DNA of 18,798 nucleotides from Hemicentrotus pulcherrimus (lineage: Eukaryota; Echinodermata; Echinoidea; Camarodonta; Strongylocentrotidae): positions 158,382 through 177,179 of the forward strand of contig BEXV01000406.1 in NCBI GenBank assembly GCA_003118195.1, read 5' to 3'. Within the stretch, counting starts at the first letter, position 1; every line of letters begins with the position of its first letter. The translations under genes and the position numbers were made by a program. Shown one piece after another: positions 1-10,120 of this stretch. The notes under the pieces are model-generated. The model was not told where the DNA came from, did not search any database, and saw nothing but the letters and a program-made list of their open reading frames with translations.

Positions 1-114
1 TTGTATCCTTTGTCGGATTTTCGTCAAACCTTCACTGATATGTTTCTCTCACTGTTCTGCTTTTATTAAAAACAACTTAAGTTCAGGGTGGACTTTCCCT
101 TTAAAGATTTATAG

Positions 115-355
115 ACTAGGGTTGTGAGTCACAAAGACTAAGATAGATTATAAGTTAGACTTAACTATGACAGACCCTTCCTTCAATAATGAACTATCAA
201 AAAATGTTAAGTTCTGTAGATTTGTGACCTTGATTTGTACGTCCCTTGAGAAACCAATGCCAGGAATGGTTAGAGGAGCTAGTGGCATGAACGGCCTGCC
301 ATAGTTAAGTCCGACTTCAAAGTCGATCTTAGTCTTTGTGAAACACTCCCCTGGG
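115..355. repeat. MITE-like element with ~60-bp terminal inverted repeats
   Basis: The left arm (about 116-178) and the reverse complement of the right arm (about 293-354) align over roughly 60 bases. Shared blocks include TCACAAAGACTAAGAT and GACTTAACTATG. The outer ends read CTAGGG and CCCAGGGG. No coding sequence lies between the arms. The size and structure fit a non-autonomous DNA transposon. The TIR core (TTTCACAAAG) recurs at the ends of the 6712-7322 element, so the two probably belong to one family. Confidence 0.6.
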
Positions 356-506
356 ACCCTTCTTATAAACAGTTGCGATTAATCCCACCTTATTTGCTAT
401 TGATATCAATCCCAACATATGACACAGGGGACTGCAAACTTGATTAGAGGACTTGCGATTGATTCGCATCAACCGCAACTCTTTATAAGACTGGCCCTGA
501 TTGGAA
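350..506. repeat. Second inverted-repeat element abutting the first
   Basis: The left arm at about 361-388 (CTTATAAACAGTTGCG...) matches the reverse complement of the right arm at about 461-491 (CTTATAAAGAGTTGCGG...). The right half also contains an inner hairpin in which TTGCGATTGAT (453-463) pairs with ATCAACCGCAA at 10 of 11 positions. It starts where the preceding element ends. It may be an independent MITE-like insertion or part of one compound element. There is no coding content. Confidence 0.5.
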
Positions 507-617
507 CTTGGTAAATGGGATAAAATTTCTATTGTGCAGTAATTATAAATGATGGGTTATTTGGTAGTAAATTATAATATGTTAATGTTGGCATACAATG
601 TATCTGTGTCATCTTAG

Positions 618-979
618 GAGAAAGCAACTCATGTCTAGTCCAGAGGAGCGCCACAAGTCACCACGGAGACACCATGTCAGGAGGTTGAATGTCAAGAGGT
701 CACTGACAGCAGGTCACTCGATGGACGGTGACGACGACGCCAGCGACATCGACCTCGACGCCCCTGGCCCCTCCTGCAACCTGAGACAGATGGCAAGGTC
801 GACCAAGAAGAGGAGGAAAGAGGAGAGCGATGAGGAGGAGAAGGAGGACGGTGATGAGGAGGAAGACGATAAAGATAAGCCAGGAACAAGTGGTTGCCAT
901 GGTAACTCTTCCAGGGCATCACACCCCAAGCAGCTGAATGGTTATGATAAAGATGAGGATGATTCCGATACCGACATAG
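618..979 (+). CDS. Internal exon of a nuclear protein with acidic low-complexity tail (PHIP/BRWD-like, tentative)
   Basis: The acceptor is the AG at 616-617 and the donor is GTGAGT at 980. The exon is 362 nt: one base completing the previous codon, 120 codons, and one base carried over (phase 1). The product starts with a basic stretch rich in Arg, His and Lys (RKQLMSSPEERHKSPRRHH), followed by an Asp-rich segment (DDDASDIDLDAPGPS), a basic patch (KKRRKEE) and an acidic Glu/Asp run that ends DSDTDI. The exon is open throughout and joins in frame to the next one. Alternating basic and acidic disordered stretches are typical of chromatin-associated proteins. Earlier exons must lie left of the window. 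The weakest point is the acceptor, which has a modest pyrimidine tract. Confidence 0.6.
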
Positions 980-1488
980 GTGAGTAGTTGATTAAAGCTT
1001 TCATTCTGAACGGCCCCATGAGGTACACTAATCCATGATGTCATCAAAACATTGTGCAGAGTCCCAGTAGTAGTTATAGAAGTAAGGGGGAAAAAATCCT
1101 TCAATTGAACTTTTGGGAGATGTAGTGAGAGTTTGAATATAAGTTGTATCATTTGAATAAGAAGTAAAACATCTGACCGAGTCATACATATTCCAATCGC
1201 ATCGATACTTCTGTGTAAAAACCAACATCACACAAGTATACTACTTTTATGAGCATTTTCAGGAGAGAGTGAGAGGGGGAGAGAAGGAAAATAGAAAGAG
1301 AGAGAGAAACAAAGAGCAAGAGAAAAAATAGAGAGAGATAGAGAGAGGGAGTGAAAGGAAAAGAAAGGGTGAGGACAAAAGGGAGAAGAGGTAGAAACAA
1401 ATAGTTCTCTTCGCACATACTTTTCTTTAGAATTTTGTGTAAATATAACACACTAATCCTGTTAATCAATATTCCTGGCTCTTTTCAG

Positions 1489-1878
1489 AACCTCTAGCTA
1501 ATGTGAAGTTAAAAGTTGACAACAACAATACATCAAAGACCGAATCTAAGAGTGGCACCAAAGGAGGCAAGGCAAAGGCAAAGCGGTCTTTCGCAAAGCC
1601 CGTAGTGAAGGAAGAAGAAGAGGAGAAGGAGAAGGAGGAGGATTCCGGAGAAGAAACTGAGATTGATTCCGGAGAAGACACTGAGATCGACGAACAGCAT
1701 GTCAAGAAGGAAAAAGAAGCAGATGGTAGTGGAGAGGAGGAGGAGGAGGAGGAAGAAAAGGATGAAGAAGAGGAGGTGGATGATTCAGAAGAAGATGACT
1801 CGGACGAAGAAGAAGAAGAAGGAGAGGAGGAGGAGGAAGAGGAAGAGGAAGAACAAGGCAGTAGAACAAGGTTAAGAT
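1489..1878 (+). CDS. Glu-rich symmetric exon of the same gene
   Basis: The acceptor CTTTTCAG ends at 1488 and the donor GTAAGT starts at 1879. The exon is 390 nt (2 + 129 codons + 1). Its first two bases, AA, complete a GAA codon with the G left by the preceding exon. The encoded stretch is a Lys/Ser/Thr-rich lead (PLANVKLKVDNNNTSKTESK), a basic patch, a duplicated motif DSGEETEI / DSGEDTEI, and then more than 60 residues dominated by Glu and Asp. It ends SRTRLR. Both flanking introns are phase 1, so skipping this exon would keep the frame and remove most of the acidic domain. A weaker donor (GTTAAG at 1871) exists, but its phase does not fit the next exon. Confidence 0.65.
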
Positions 1879-2402
1879 GTAAGTTCGAATGCAGATTTAA
1901 AAACTTCTTTTACAAGGGGGGAGGGGGAGGAGGAGTAGGAGGAGGAGGAAGAAAAGAAAAGAAGGAGAAGGAGGAGGAGAAGGAGAAGGAGAAGAAACTG
2001 AGATAGATTCCAAAGAAGAAGTCTGATAAACAACATCCCTACCAAACTCTTCCTTCACAAAAAATTGTCTACATAAATTACAGATGGCACTTTTGAACCA
2101 CATACCTAAATTCGGGCCAGTGCATCAAAAAAATAACATTTGCTGTGTCTTTAGAGAGTACAAGTGTTTGGTCTAGAGGTGTAAGTTTAGCTCGTAGCAA
2201 ATCATCAACTTTTTGTCTCAGATTACTACTTTTGGATACTGAAATGCAGCAATTGATTGAAATAATCTATAGAAAAGAATTCTACATCATATAGCATTGA
2301 ATGTTTATTGCGTTGAGTACATTTACAGGAAACCAAATACTGCATGCTTTATGCTTATGAAAGGAACTGGATACATTTTCTTTTTTTTACCTCTAAAAAC
2401 AG
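1879..2402 (+). other. Intron with a decayed copy of exon sequence
   Basis: The intron lies between the GTAAGT donor at 1879 and the acceptor AG at 2401-2402. Its first 160 bases are purine-rich (G runs, GGAGGA, GAAGGA). At about 1975-2036 it contains a copy of exon bases 1640-1700: both carry GAAGAAACTGAGAT, then a GATTCC block, then GAA/CAACAT-like sequence. The copy has in-frame stops (GAGATAGAT, TCTGATAA) and has diverged, so it is read as a dead duplicate and not as coding. The rest of the intron is unremarkable AT-rich DNA. Confidence 0.55.
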
Positions 2403-3061
2403 CCAGCAGAAGTTTAACCAATGGCAACAATACAAGACGAAGTGGGCGTCGGAAGGCGAGGCGAGGTGAGGAAGACTCCGAAAGTGAAGAAGAGGAAAAG
2501 GAGGAGGAGGAGGAGGAGGAGGAGGAAGAAGAAGAGGAAGAGGAAGGAGGAGATGTTGGCGAGAGTGACCACAGCAACTACGAAGCCGGCACCGACATCA
2601 ACTCTAACGAGGAATCTGAATCATCCTCCTCTGAGGAAAACGACAGCGAGAGTTCCGACTCGGAGGACGAAGGTCACTACAGAACCAGGAGGAGGGCCAC
2701 AAATATAAGAACTAGGAAATCCTTGAAAAAGAGCAAAAGAGGGCATGCCATCGGCAAGAAACGAAAAGCGAAATCAAAACATTCCCCGCGGTCTTCGCCG
2801 AAGAAGCGCTCCAAGGTGGATTACCACGACGAAGACGACAATTACGTGCCGTCGCACAAGGTCTCGCGGCAGACGGAAAGACGGACGCGGAACCAAGGCC
2901 GACACATGCAGTATTACGGGGACTTTGATGAAAGCGATAACCAGAGCGGGGAAGATGATAATCTTCAGAGTGGGGAAGAGGATGATGGGAAAAGTGTTTC
3001 CAGTCGCGGCCGAGTGAGAAAACTGACGGCGAGGGCACGTGCGAGACTGCTCAGCACGTGA
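2403..3061 (+). CDS. Terminal coding exon: acidic/basic tail ending SSRGRVRKLTARARARLLST (PHIP/BRWD-like, tentative)
   Basis: The acceptor AG is at 2401-2402. The first two bases, CC, complete TCC (Ser) with the T carried from 1878, and 218 residues follow to TGA at 3059-3061. In order they are a basic GRRKARRG patch, a Glu run of about 20 residues, a Ser/Glu/Asp region with acidic casein-kinase-2-like sites (SSSSEENDSESSDSEDE), a strongly basic segment (KSLKKSKRGHAIGKKRKAK, SPKKRSK) likely to work as a nuclear localisation signal, a TRNQGR motif, another acidic Ser/Asp stretch, and a basic C-terminus. From memory, PHIP/BRWD1/BRWD3 tails combine TRN-GR and SRGRVRKLT-like motifs, so I suggest that family. 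No bromodomain or WD repeat is visible in the window, so other nuclear acidic-tail proteins remain possible. Confidence 0.65.
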
Positions 3062-3820
3062 CACTAAAATGAGATGCTGCAGCAGCCTAGCATTTTTGCT
3101 AATCAGGGATGTTTATAAGAAGTACTTTAATTCGCTCTGGGCACTTTAGGCACAACATACGCAAGTATCGTCTGAAATGAGTGTGATGGTGAACAATATC
3201 ACACCAAAACTTCAGGGCTGTAATTTCTGGGATACTATACATTTTTACAATTAAAACCACCTTTTTCCAGTCTCTACTGGGTCATACGAGTTCACCTCAA
3301 AAATCCTGTATAGAAGAGTTTTCAGAAAATACCTGGTTGATAGTGAATCTCTTGATAATGTTAAACTAAATTAATTACATGCACATGTACATGTATCTCC
3401 TGTTTTTGAAAAAAAAAAGCTGCAAAAGATACCCAGGGGGACATTTGTTCATTAATATGAAATAACAATACTGTGACAATTTAAAGTCAATATTTTTTCT
3501 TTGTAAGAACAAAAAATAATCTGGAGATCGAGGAAACAAAAATCTAAGAGCCTATTGCCTTGTTAACCCGGGTCTAAACTTTGTGATTAGTGTGTGCAAA
3601 TTTCTCTATATGCACCTGTCAAATGCTGCGATTTTAGATATTCATATATTCGAAATGGGAGTTGACAAAGCCAACGGAACAAGAAAATGTTTTATGACAG
3701 AAAAGTCAAAACATGTAGTGATGAGTGAGTAAGCGAGAGAGTGAGAGAATAAAAGAAAGTGAAAGAAAGGAAAGAGGGAAATAGAAAGGGCACGGAATAA
3801 GATCAATGCATAAAATAAAA
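3062..3820 (+). other. Probable 3' UTR and downstream of the + strand gene
   Basis: This AT-rich non-coding sequence follows the TGA at 3059-3061. Candidate polyadenylation hexamers are ATTAAA at 3250-3255 and AATAAA at 3748-3753 and 3814-3819. None can be chosen without transcript data. A purine-rich GAGA/GAAA run occupies about 3730-3790. There is no open reading frame with recognisable content. Confidence 0.4.
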
Positions 3821-3999
3821 TGATAGTCCTACATTCTTTTTAACTCACAGCAGTTTAATTTCACCTGTTAGTGGTGTTTCATTTTCATCTTTTTCATCCA
3901 TAAAGCTCTGAATTACAAAATCCTACATGAGCAAGAAATATTAAAAAAATCACTGGAAAAGTTTAAGTCCATGTCTGTTGCAGTACACTTGTGCCTTTC

Positions 4000-4264
4000 A
4001 TGAATGAGTGAGATTTAATCACAAATAATCATTGAAGTCTCTAAATTGGCAACGCAGAGTGAAATTTATAATCACTTCTACTCTCATGTGCAAGTTGGAA
4101 ATTGTTGATATTTTAGGGGTACTTTTTATTCACATTAATGAATGAGTGTGATTTAATCACAAATAATCATTGAAGTCTCTAAATTGGCAATGCAGAATGA
4201 AATTTATAATCACTTCTACTATCATGTGCAAGTTGGAAATCGTTGATATTTTAGGGGTACTTTT
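4000..4264. repeat. Two-copy tandem duplication, 138-bp unit
   Basis: The block starting ATGAATGAGTG at 4000 is repeated at 4138. The copies share long identical runs (GATTTAATCACAAATAATCA, GTGCAAGTTGGAAAT) and end in TTTTAGGGGTACTTTT. I see only a few substitutions, such as AACGCAGAGTG against AATGCAGAATG. The second copy fades at about 4264. The high identity implies a recent duplication. No coding function is seen. Confidence 0.85.
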
Positions 4265-5450
4265 CATCCAAATTGTTATCAGTTCATTTACTATTTAAAA
4301 AAAAAAAAAAATGGATAATATAAAATGTTGCCAATTTGAAGAGAAAGAGCCGATTCATTTAGACCCTCAGAGAAATCTGGACTGCTGTGGGTTAAAGGAG
4401 AGGAGGGTGAAATCGTCTTGTGAGAATGCAAAGGGGAGTATTAAAATTGTATACTCCTACAAAGAGTTTAACTAGTTCTTAACAGATTGAGATGACATAT
4501 GTGTAAGTAAAGTAAGACATAAATCTGTACGTAGTCCGTCGAAAGAAGGTTACATTTAAGAGTCTCCAAAATGAGGAATTTCTAGGGTAAGGAGAATGAC
4601 GATAGAACAAGAGAGAAAGAAAGATGATGGTAGAAAAACGACTTTCGAGAAAGAGGGAGAGAGAAAGAAAGAGAGAGAGGGAGGGAGAGAGAAAGAGAGA
4701 GGGGGAGAGAAAGAAAGAGAGAAAGAAAGAGAGAACATGCGCAAGAAAGCAAGGATGATGCAGGTTGTTGACTCTCCGCAAGAAGGCTCTTACCGCCATT
4801 GACAGTAGATGGTTCTTGTGTCCTTGCTGGCAGTAAAAAAAAATATTGTACATGTATGTGAAGGGAGAAGAAATTCAAAACTTCTTTGTGAAAGATTGTC
4901 TTCCAATGACAGCTGACTGGGTACTTTGTTTACATTTCATTATAGAAATACGATTCTTTACACTTTCGTACTTCATATATGTATATACTATCAGTCATGA
5001 GAGAGAGAGAGAGAGCGAGAGCTGTTGTTGTATGCCAACTTTATATGTACGTGGTATATCTTTACTTTAAAAAGCTAAAGGCAGATTGATCGGATGATCA
5101 AATTTGCCTCTTCTGATTTTGTGCTTATATTTCTCATGAACTTTTATCTCAGGAAAACATGTGTTAATGTTGAGGTACATGTGTTTTGTTTTTCTGGTGT
5201 CCATCCCTCGGCTCGGAGTGTAGCCGAGAGAAGGATAGCTTTGATTTGAGGGTGCTATTTTGAATTTATCAAGTACTTTTGCATGTTGGGCCAATCATCG
5301 AGTGAGGAATTCGAGACGACCGATGAGATAAAATGAACCGATGACAACCTTACTAGGAATGATGCTCCTTAACGACAAACTAATAAAAACATTCGAAAGC
5401 CCTATCCCCTGCCTTTTTGAGAGGGTCAACCTTTTCGGGGCAATCTTCCG
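4265..5450. other. Gene-free stretch with GA-rich low complexity
   Basis: No gene recognised. A purine-only GAAA/GAGA tract fills about 4608-4735, and a short (GA)n lies at 4999-5018. The long reading frames here, on either strand, are artefacts of that simple sequence (Arg/Glu/Lys or Ser/Leu/Phe polymers). A small hairpin, CTCGGCT/AGCCGAG, occurs near 5208-5229. Confidence 0.5.
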
Positions 5451-5454
5451 TTCA

Positions 5455-5535
5455 TGACATTAATAATATGTTAAGTGCTTAGAGATGAAATACCGTATTA
5501 AGTGCTATATCAATCCAATTTAATTATTTGACAAG
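5455..5535 (-). repeat. Dispersed repeat copy (AAGYRCTT ends), minus orientation
   Basis: Read on the minus strand, this has the order TTGATTGATATAGCACTTAATAC ... CTCTAAGCACTTAA between AATAAT-rich flanks. The same order appears on the plus strand at 12708-12852 (GATTTATATAGCGCTTGATAC ... TCTCTAAGCGCTTCA). The two copies support a dispersed family. I see no coding content. Confidence 0.5.
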
Positions 5536-6711
5536 AGTACAAGACACATGCGTCATTTATGGTGTGTCGAGTTCTAATTGTCCCTTCGTTTTGCGCAAGT
5601 GTATGTACTCCGATTGTACCGGCGAAATTTCCTTGTGCTTAGCCAGGTTAGAGTTACTTAAAGGCTTGGGGCGTGTTTTCTGTTGAGTTATTGGAGACAG
5701 TTACCCTTTGCTTTACTTTAAAAGGGTTATCACACTTCCAGCTTTTAACAGAGGGTTTATTTATTTGATGATCCGAATCTCCGATGGTGCTAATAAGAAA
5801 CTTAACAAGACACTAACATTAATCCTTTTCAGAGCCATAATTTGTTTGTTTTTGTTCGGGGGGGGGGGGGGGGNATGGAAATACTTGTATTCTATTGTGA
5901 AGTTTTATTTGTCAGTATTTGGGCAAACTAGATTATTAAAGTAATGAACTACATATTTATAACCAAAAATGAACTTGAGGCAAGTTAAAATCAGTTTTTG
6001 TGTTGCAGCAGTATCAAGCAAAAGAGAGAAGCTGCAAGAATATTTCATTTGGATTACCTCTTTCATTGTGATGTCGAAAATTACCAATTGTTCCTTGATG
6101 ACTCGAGTTAAAGTGATCTGTACTACGATGTACATGCATGTCCAATTGTTTCCGAGTCTCATTTATCCTCTTTTTTTTTGCCCTCTCAATTTTGTTGGAC
6201 ACACTGCCCAAGCATTTAATTTCTTTCCATTTATTTACGACCGCCCTGTTAATTGATCTTGGCCGATGGCTTATGAAATACATATTATTGCTTCTTTTCA
6301 CTTATTGCATACTTTAAATGAATTATGTCAATAAGGGCAATGTAGATAAATGTGGTGCGACACGGGGAAGTGTATGTCATGTATAATACAAAATATTTCT
6401 TCTTGACCTTGTCCTGTATCATTGACATTGTCAAATATTGGTTTATTTCCAAACACTTGTATTAAAGGTGAAGAGCATTTTTTGTATTAACGTCGCTCTT
6501 TTGTTCCCTCCTTTTTCTTCTCTGTTCCAGCATTGTTTAAGTGCAATATTTTATACGAAATGTGCGTCCCAGAAGCGTTGGCACATGTTCATATCGTGGC
6601 TCATTCGCAAATCCTGGATGCTTTTTTTTTCTCCCAAAAATAAAGAGCGATTCCTCACAAAATACATTTGAAACTGTCCATTATCGTTATTCTCCTGTAG
6701 TTACTTATGTT
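5536..6711. other. Gene-free AT-rich region with a G homopolymer
   Basis: No gene or RNA recognised. A run of 16 G at 5858-5873 is followed by an unresolved N at 5874, which marks a sequencing or assembly uncertainty. The small open frames around it cross the N or show no conserved features. Confidence 0.5.
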
Positions 6712-7322
6712 ACCAGGGGGTTGTTTCACAAAGAATTTAAGTTCTGGTAATGCGATTGCATTGTAAAAGAAAAGGTGTGGAATGGCTCGCATGTAAGTAA
6801 TGGTGTACTGTAATGCAAGGTTCTGGAGTCATCAAAGTCATCATAGATTTGGCAGAGTCTTGGTCAAGTAACAATCACTTACACAGAAAGACGTATATGG
6901 GACAACACACATAGTGTCAGGGTTGGTACTACCCTGATTTCCTGATCTTTCTATGCTCATTACTCAGCCAGTATACATTTTCTTCCAAAATTGTTTGGCA
7001 CATGACATTTATTTGTAATCTTGAACATTCAGTGTAAGTTTCATTAGATTCTGTGAGAATTCATTTTTTTTTACTAGTACTCAAGTTTATCTTGAAGTTG
7101 GACTTAAAAAATTATGGAGAGTCATTTGTAGCCTTAGAATTAAATATAATCAAAAACGAAAATTCAAGTATTATAAACATTTCATAAATTCCACATCAAG
7201 AACATGAAATCTCCTTCATAATGGAAAATATGAATGATTTGAATCAACATTTTTATAGATGCCAAAGGCTTTCCATAATTGTTGAGTCCAACTTAGGATC
7301 TTTGTGAAACACTCTCCTGATT
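6712..7322. repeat. ~610-bp inverted-repeat (MITE-like) element
   Basis: The left end (6713 onward: CCAGGGGGTTGTTTCACAAA) pairs with the reverse complement of the right end (to about 7321: CAGGAGAGTGTTTCACAAAG). The match runs on into TAAGTT. The interior has TTGGACTT/AAGTCCAA-type motifs like those in the 115-355 element. It has no long reading frame and is therefore probably non-autonomous. Confidence 0.6.
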
Positions 7323-10120
7323 TGTAATGCAGCAATAAATGTACATTAACAGGACCCCAAATATTGGACACAGACCATTCATAGAAATCATCTCACTTTT
7401 ATTCATGAAAACAACAAGTCAAATTAAGTTACATTTTAATTGCACTGGAACATTAGATTCACATAAACGACATAAAAAACAGAAGACTTACAAAGGGATT
7501 AGTGTCAAGTGTATAATGATGTGGTCCAAACACAGTTACAATAGTGCCAAGTTTCAAGGGTGAAACCCCCACAAATTTCAATAATTCCCTCACAAATCTT
7601 TTACACTATTAATTGCAGCACATTAGTGCCGAAAACAGTATACAACTTCACATTTTGGCAACTTATACCCACTACACAAGCATTAAAAACTCTTGATGAA
7701 AAGAAATGGCGATGTGTATGTATTGGCAATGGCAGTAAGGGCCTTCTTACAGAAAGCCAATATTATATGAAGTAAGTGAAACAAGCTGAGCAATACAAAA
7801 CATATCAAAGATCAAAACATATTCTGGGTATCATGAAATTTTGAATTTTGCAAGTACAAGTACACGAGTTTGGTGCAATCTTAACATGGTGAAAACGGCA
7901 AAAAATGGATTCTGTGATGTGATAATCATGAAGCTCAATTCCATTTTTACCTTTCTTTCTTTGAATGATTTTACACTTTTGAATTTTCATATCTTGCGAT
8001 ATTGTAATAACTTCCGAACTGGATCAAAGTTGAATCATATGGGCTTAATGTGTTTATTGATAGTAGTATTATACTTTTCTTGCCTTCAATTCCCAAAAAA
8101 CTAAACTGTCAATTTAAGAACTTCAACTGCACTACACTGTATGTTATAGTTAGTTTGAACATGACAAGTAAATATCATTTAATACAAACTCTGTGTGCAT
8201 GGTATAATTCGCGCAAAGTTTGTAAAACCTATCATCTTAATGAAAACCTTTTCACTTTTTAGTGCGATTACAATTCACTACTATGGGCCCTTTCTGGATT
8301 TATTAATGGCAGGGTGCCTAGCAGGAAAAAGGATTTCCGGTACATGTGACCTTTAACCTCAAATATTGCAACCTCTTCCGTTGAACCTACTCCGTGATGA
8401 ACGATTTGATTTTGCATCACACTATCACACTTGGTGGGATTGACAAACACTGGCATTCAAATGAAATATATTTTTATCATTTATACATACAATTCAATAT
8501 TACATATCCAATGAAAGACACAAATTTCATATTCTTTATAATAATGCAGTTTCAAAGAGAAAATTGAGTTCTGGGAACGGTGAAGAAAAAAAGAAAAAGT
8601 GACATTATTCATAAGTTTTTTCATTCTTTCACGTCGGTGTGGAAGAGTATCGTAGAAGAAAAAAAAGTCCCCGAAAGGATGGCTCTTCAGATGCCCTTGC
8701 TTTTGAAATAGTGACAAGTGACAGCTAAAAGCCGTGGACCACACGCCTTCATGCCTCACGTTTGTGCAGTCCAATGTACACTTTTCCGAGAACATTGGAT
8801 TTCTTATCATTCTGATAATTCCACAATAGTATAAATCACTAATGATGTGCTAGGCTAACATGATCAACGTTTCGAAAACGCTCCCACGCAGTTTCTTTTC
8901 CAATCAAATCGCATGACCAGAACTCAACTTTATCTTTAAAACGACACGTTTCGTTATTAAAGCTGAAACAGATCAGAGTACTTATTTGAAACATCCACTT
9001 GCAGATCCATTCACAAGTGCTTCCTCAGAATATGAATAATTTACATTTGCAAAACAAGACCATTCATTGCATTTTTTTTGAGTTGTACACAGCTTACTTG
9101 TAAACATCATCTCCATTGCAACATAATCGGAGATGACAGATTTACAAGTTTGGGCCTTGAAACAAGATTACATCGGCTTAACAATTTTGTTTTTCCCATA
9201 GCAATACACAACCTGAGATATAAGTTAAATGCACATTAAAAATGTCACATATACATGCATATCAAGAAAATCAATACTTTCGCAAGTTACAAATGAGTAT
9301 AATGTACATCCATTAGAGTACACATTCAATTTTATAAATAGCACAAATAAGCATTTAAAGCAGATATATTTTTTCATTTAATCCTGGTCAGAATTTCTAT
9401 GATAATTAACAACATCAATAAATTAAGTCAATGTACATGTACAGTACCAGTATATAAAGTGATATAAGATATTATTTTGTTGATGAAAAAATTGTGGCTT
9501 AGGTCCATCGCTAATTAAATTTGTACATTCAGTATCCTTCGATAGGCTCTCTTTTCATCGGGCAAGAAAATGAAGAGTTTATAAAATTGTATAAAGCCTA
9601 AATATTAGAATATCAAGCCCTACAACATGAAATATGAAGCTCATAAAGGCATTAGTAACAAGATAATGGGAAAATATATATTTTGTGGAAAAAATAATCA
9701 AATACCTAACAAAAGAGTATAAAACACAAAAATGGAACACTGATTGAAGCACATTTAATGTGCAATTTAAGGAGATTCATTGAGTGAAGCATTCATGCAA
9801 GTTTGAATGTTTAATCAAACAATACTTGCAATTAAGACAAGGCAAGAAATATGCAAATGATATTAGGAAGAAATTCAGTCTCCACATACGGAGATATCGA
9901 TTCGGCCTGCAAATATAACGTAACCATGGCAACCGACTGATTCGAAGATAGCACTTGCCTGAATGACCCCTAAATATCCTGCTTTGTGCATTTTAGAATG
10001 AACGCTGGCAAAGTGGTAGAGGTGCGTCGTGAACAAATTTTGGTTGCCATCTTGAAAAGAATACTTTCACCTGTGTATACCATCGGTGCATAGATTAATA
10101 ATGATTACATACATGTAACA
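7323..10120. other. Gene-free AT-rich region, possibly including the SMCR8 3' UTR
   Basis: This is 2.8 kb with only short, unconserved open frames on both strands. It lies downstream of the SMCR8 stop (10815, minus strand), so its right side may be transcribed as 3' UTR. TTTAAT (ATTAAA on the minus strand) occurs near 9752, but in such AT-rich DNA this carries little weight. I see nothing else I can support. Confidence 0.4.

Noticed and set aside
1182..1469. Ser/Leu/Phe-rich minus-strand frames
   Set aside because: They come from the GAGA-rich tract inside the intron between 979 and 1489.
4479..4878. Overlapping Ser/Leu/Phe-rich and Arg/Glu-rich frames
   Set aside because: All arise from the GAAA/GAGA purine tract at about 4608-4735. 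No conserved motif or splice structure is visible.
5708..5944. 78-residue plus-strand frame across the G homopolymer
   Set aside because: It crosses an N and a 16-G run, so the frame is unreliable, and it shows no conserved features.
8481..8810. 109-residue minus-strand frame
   Set aside because: No recognisable domain, signal or splice context; length is within what is expected by chance in this region.
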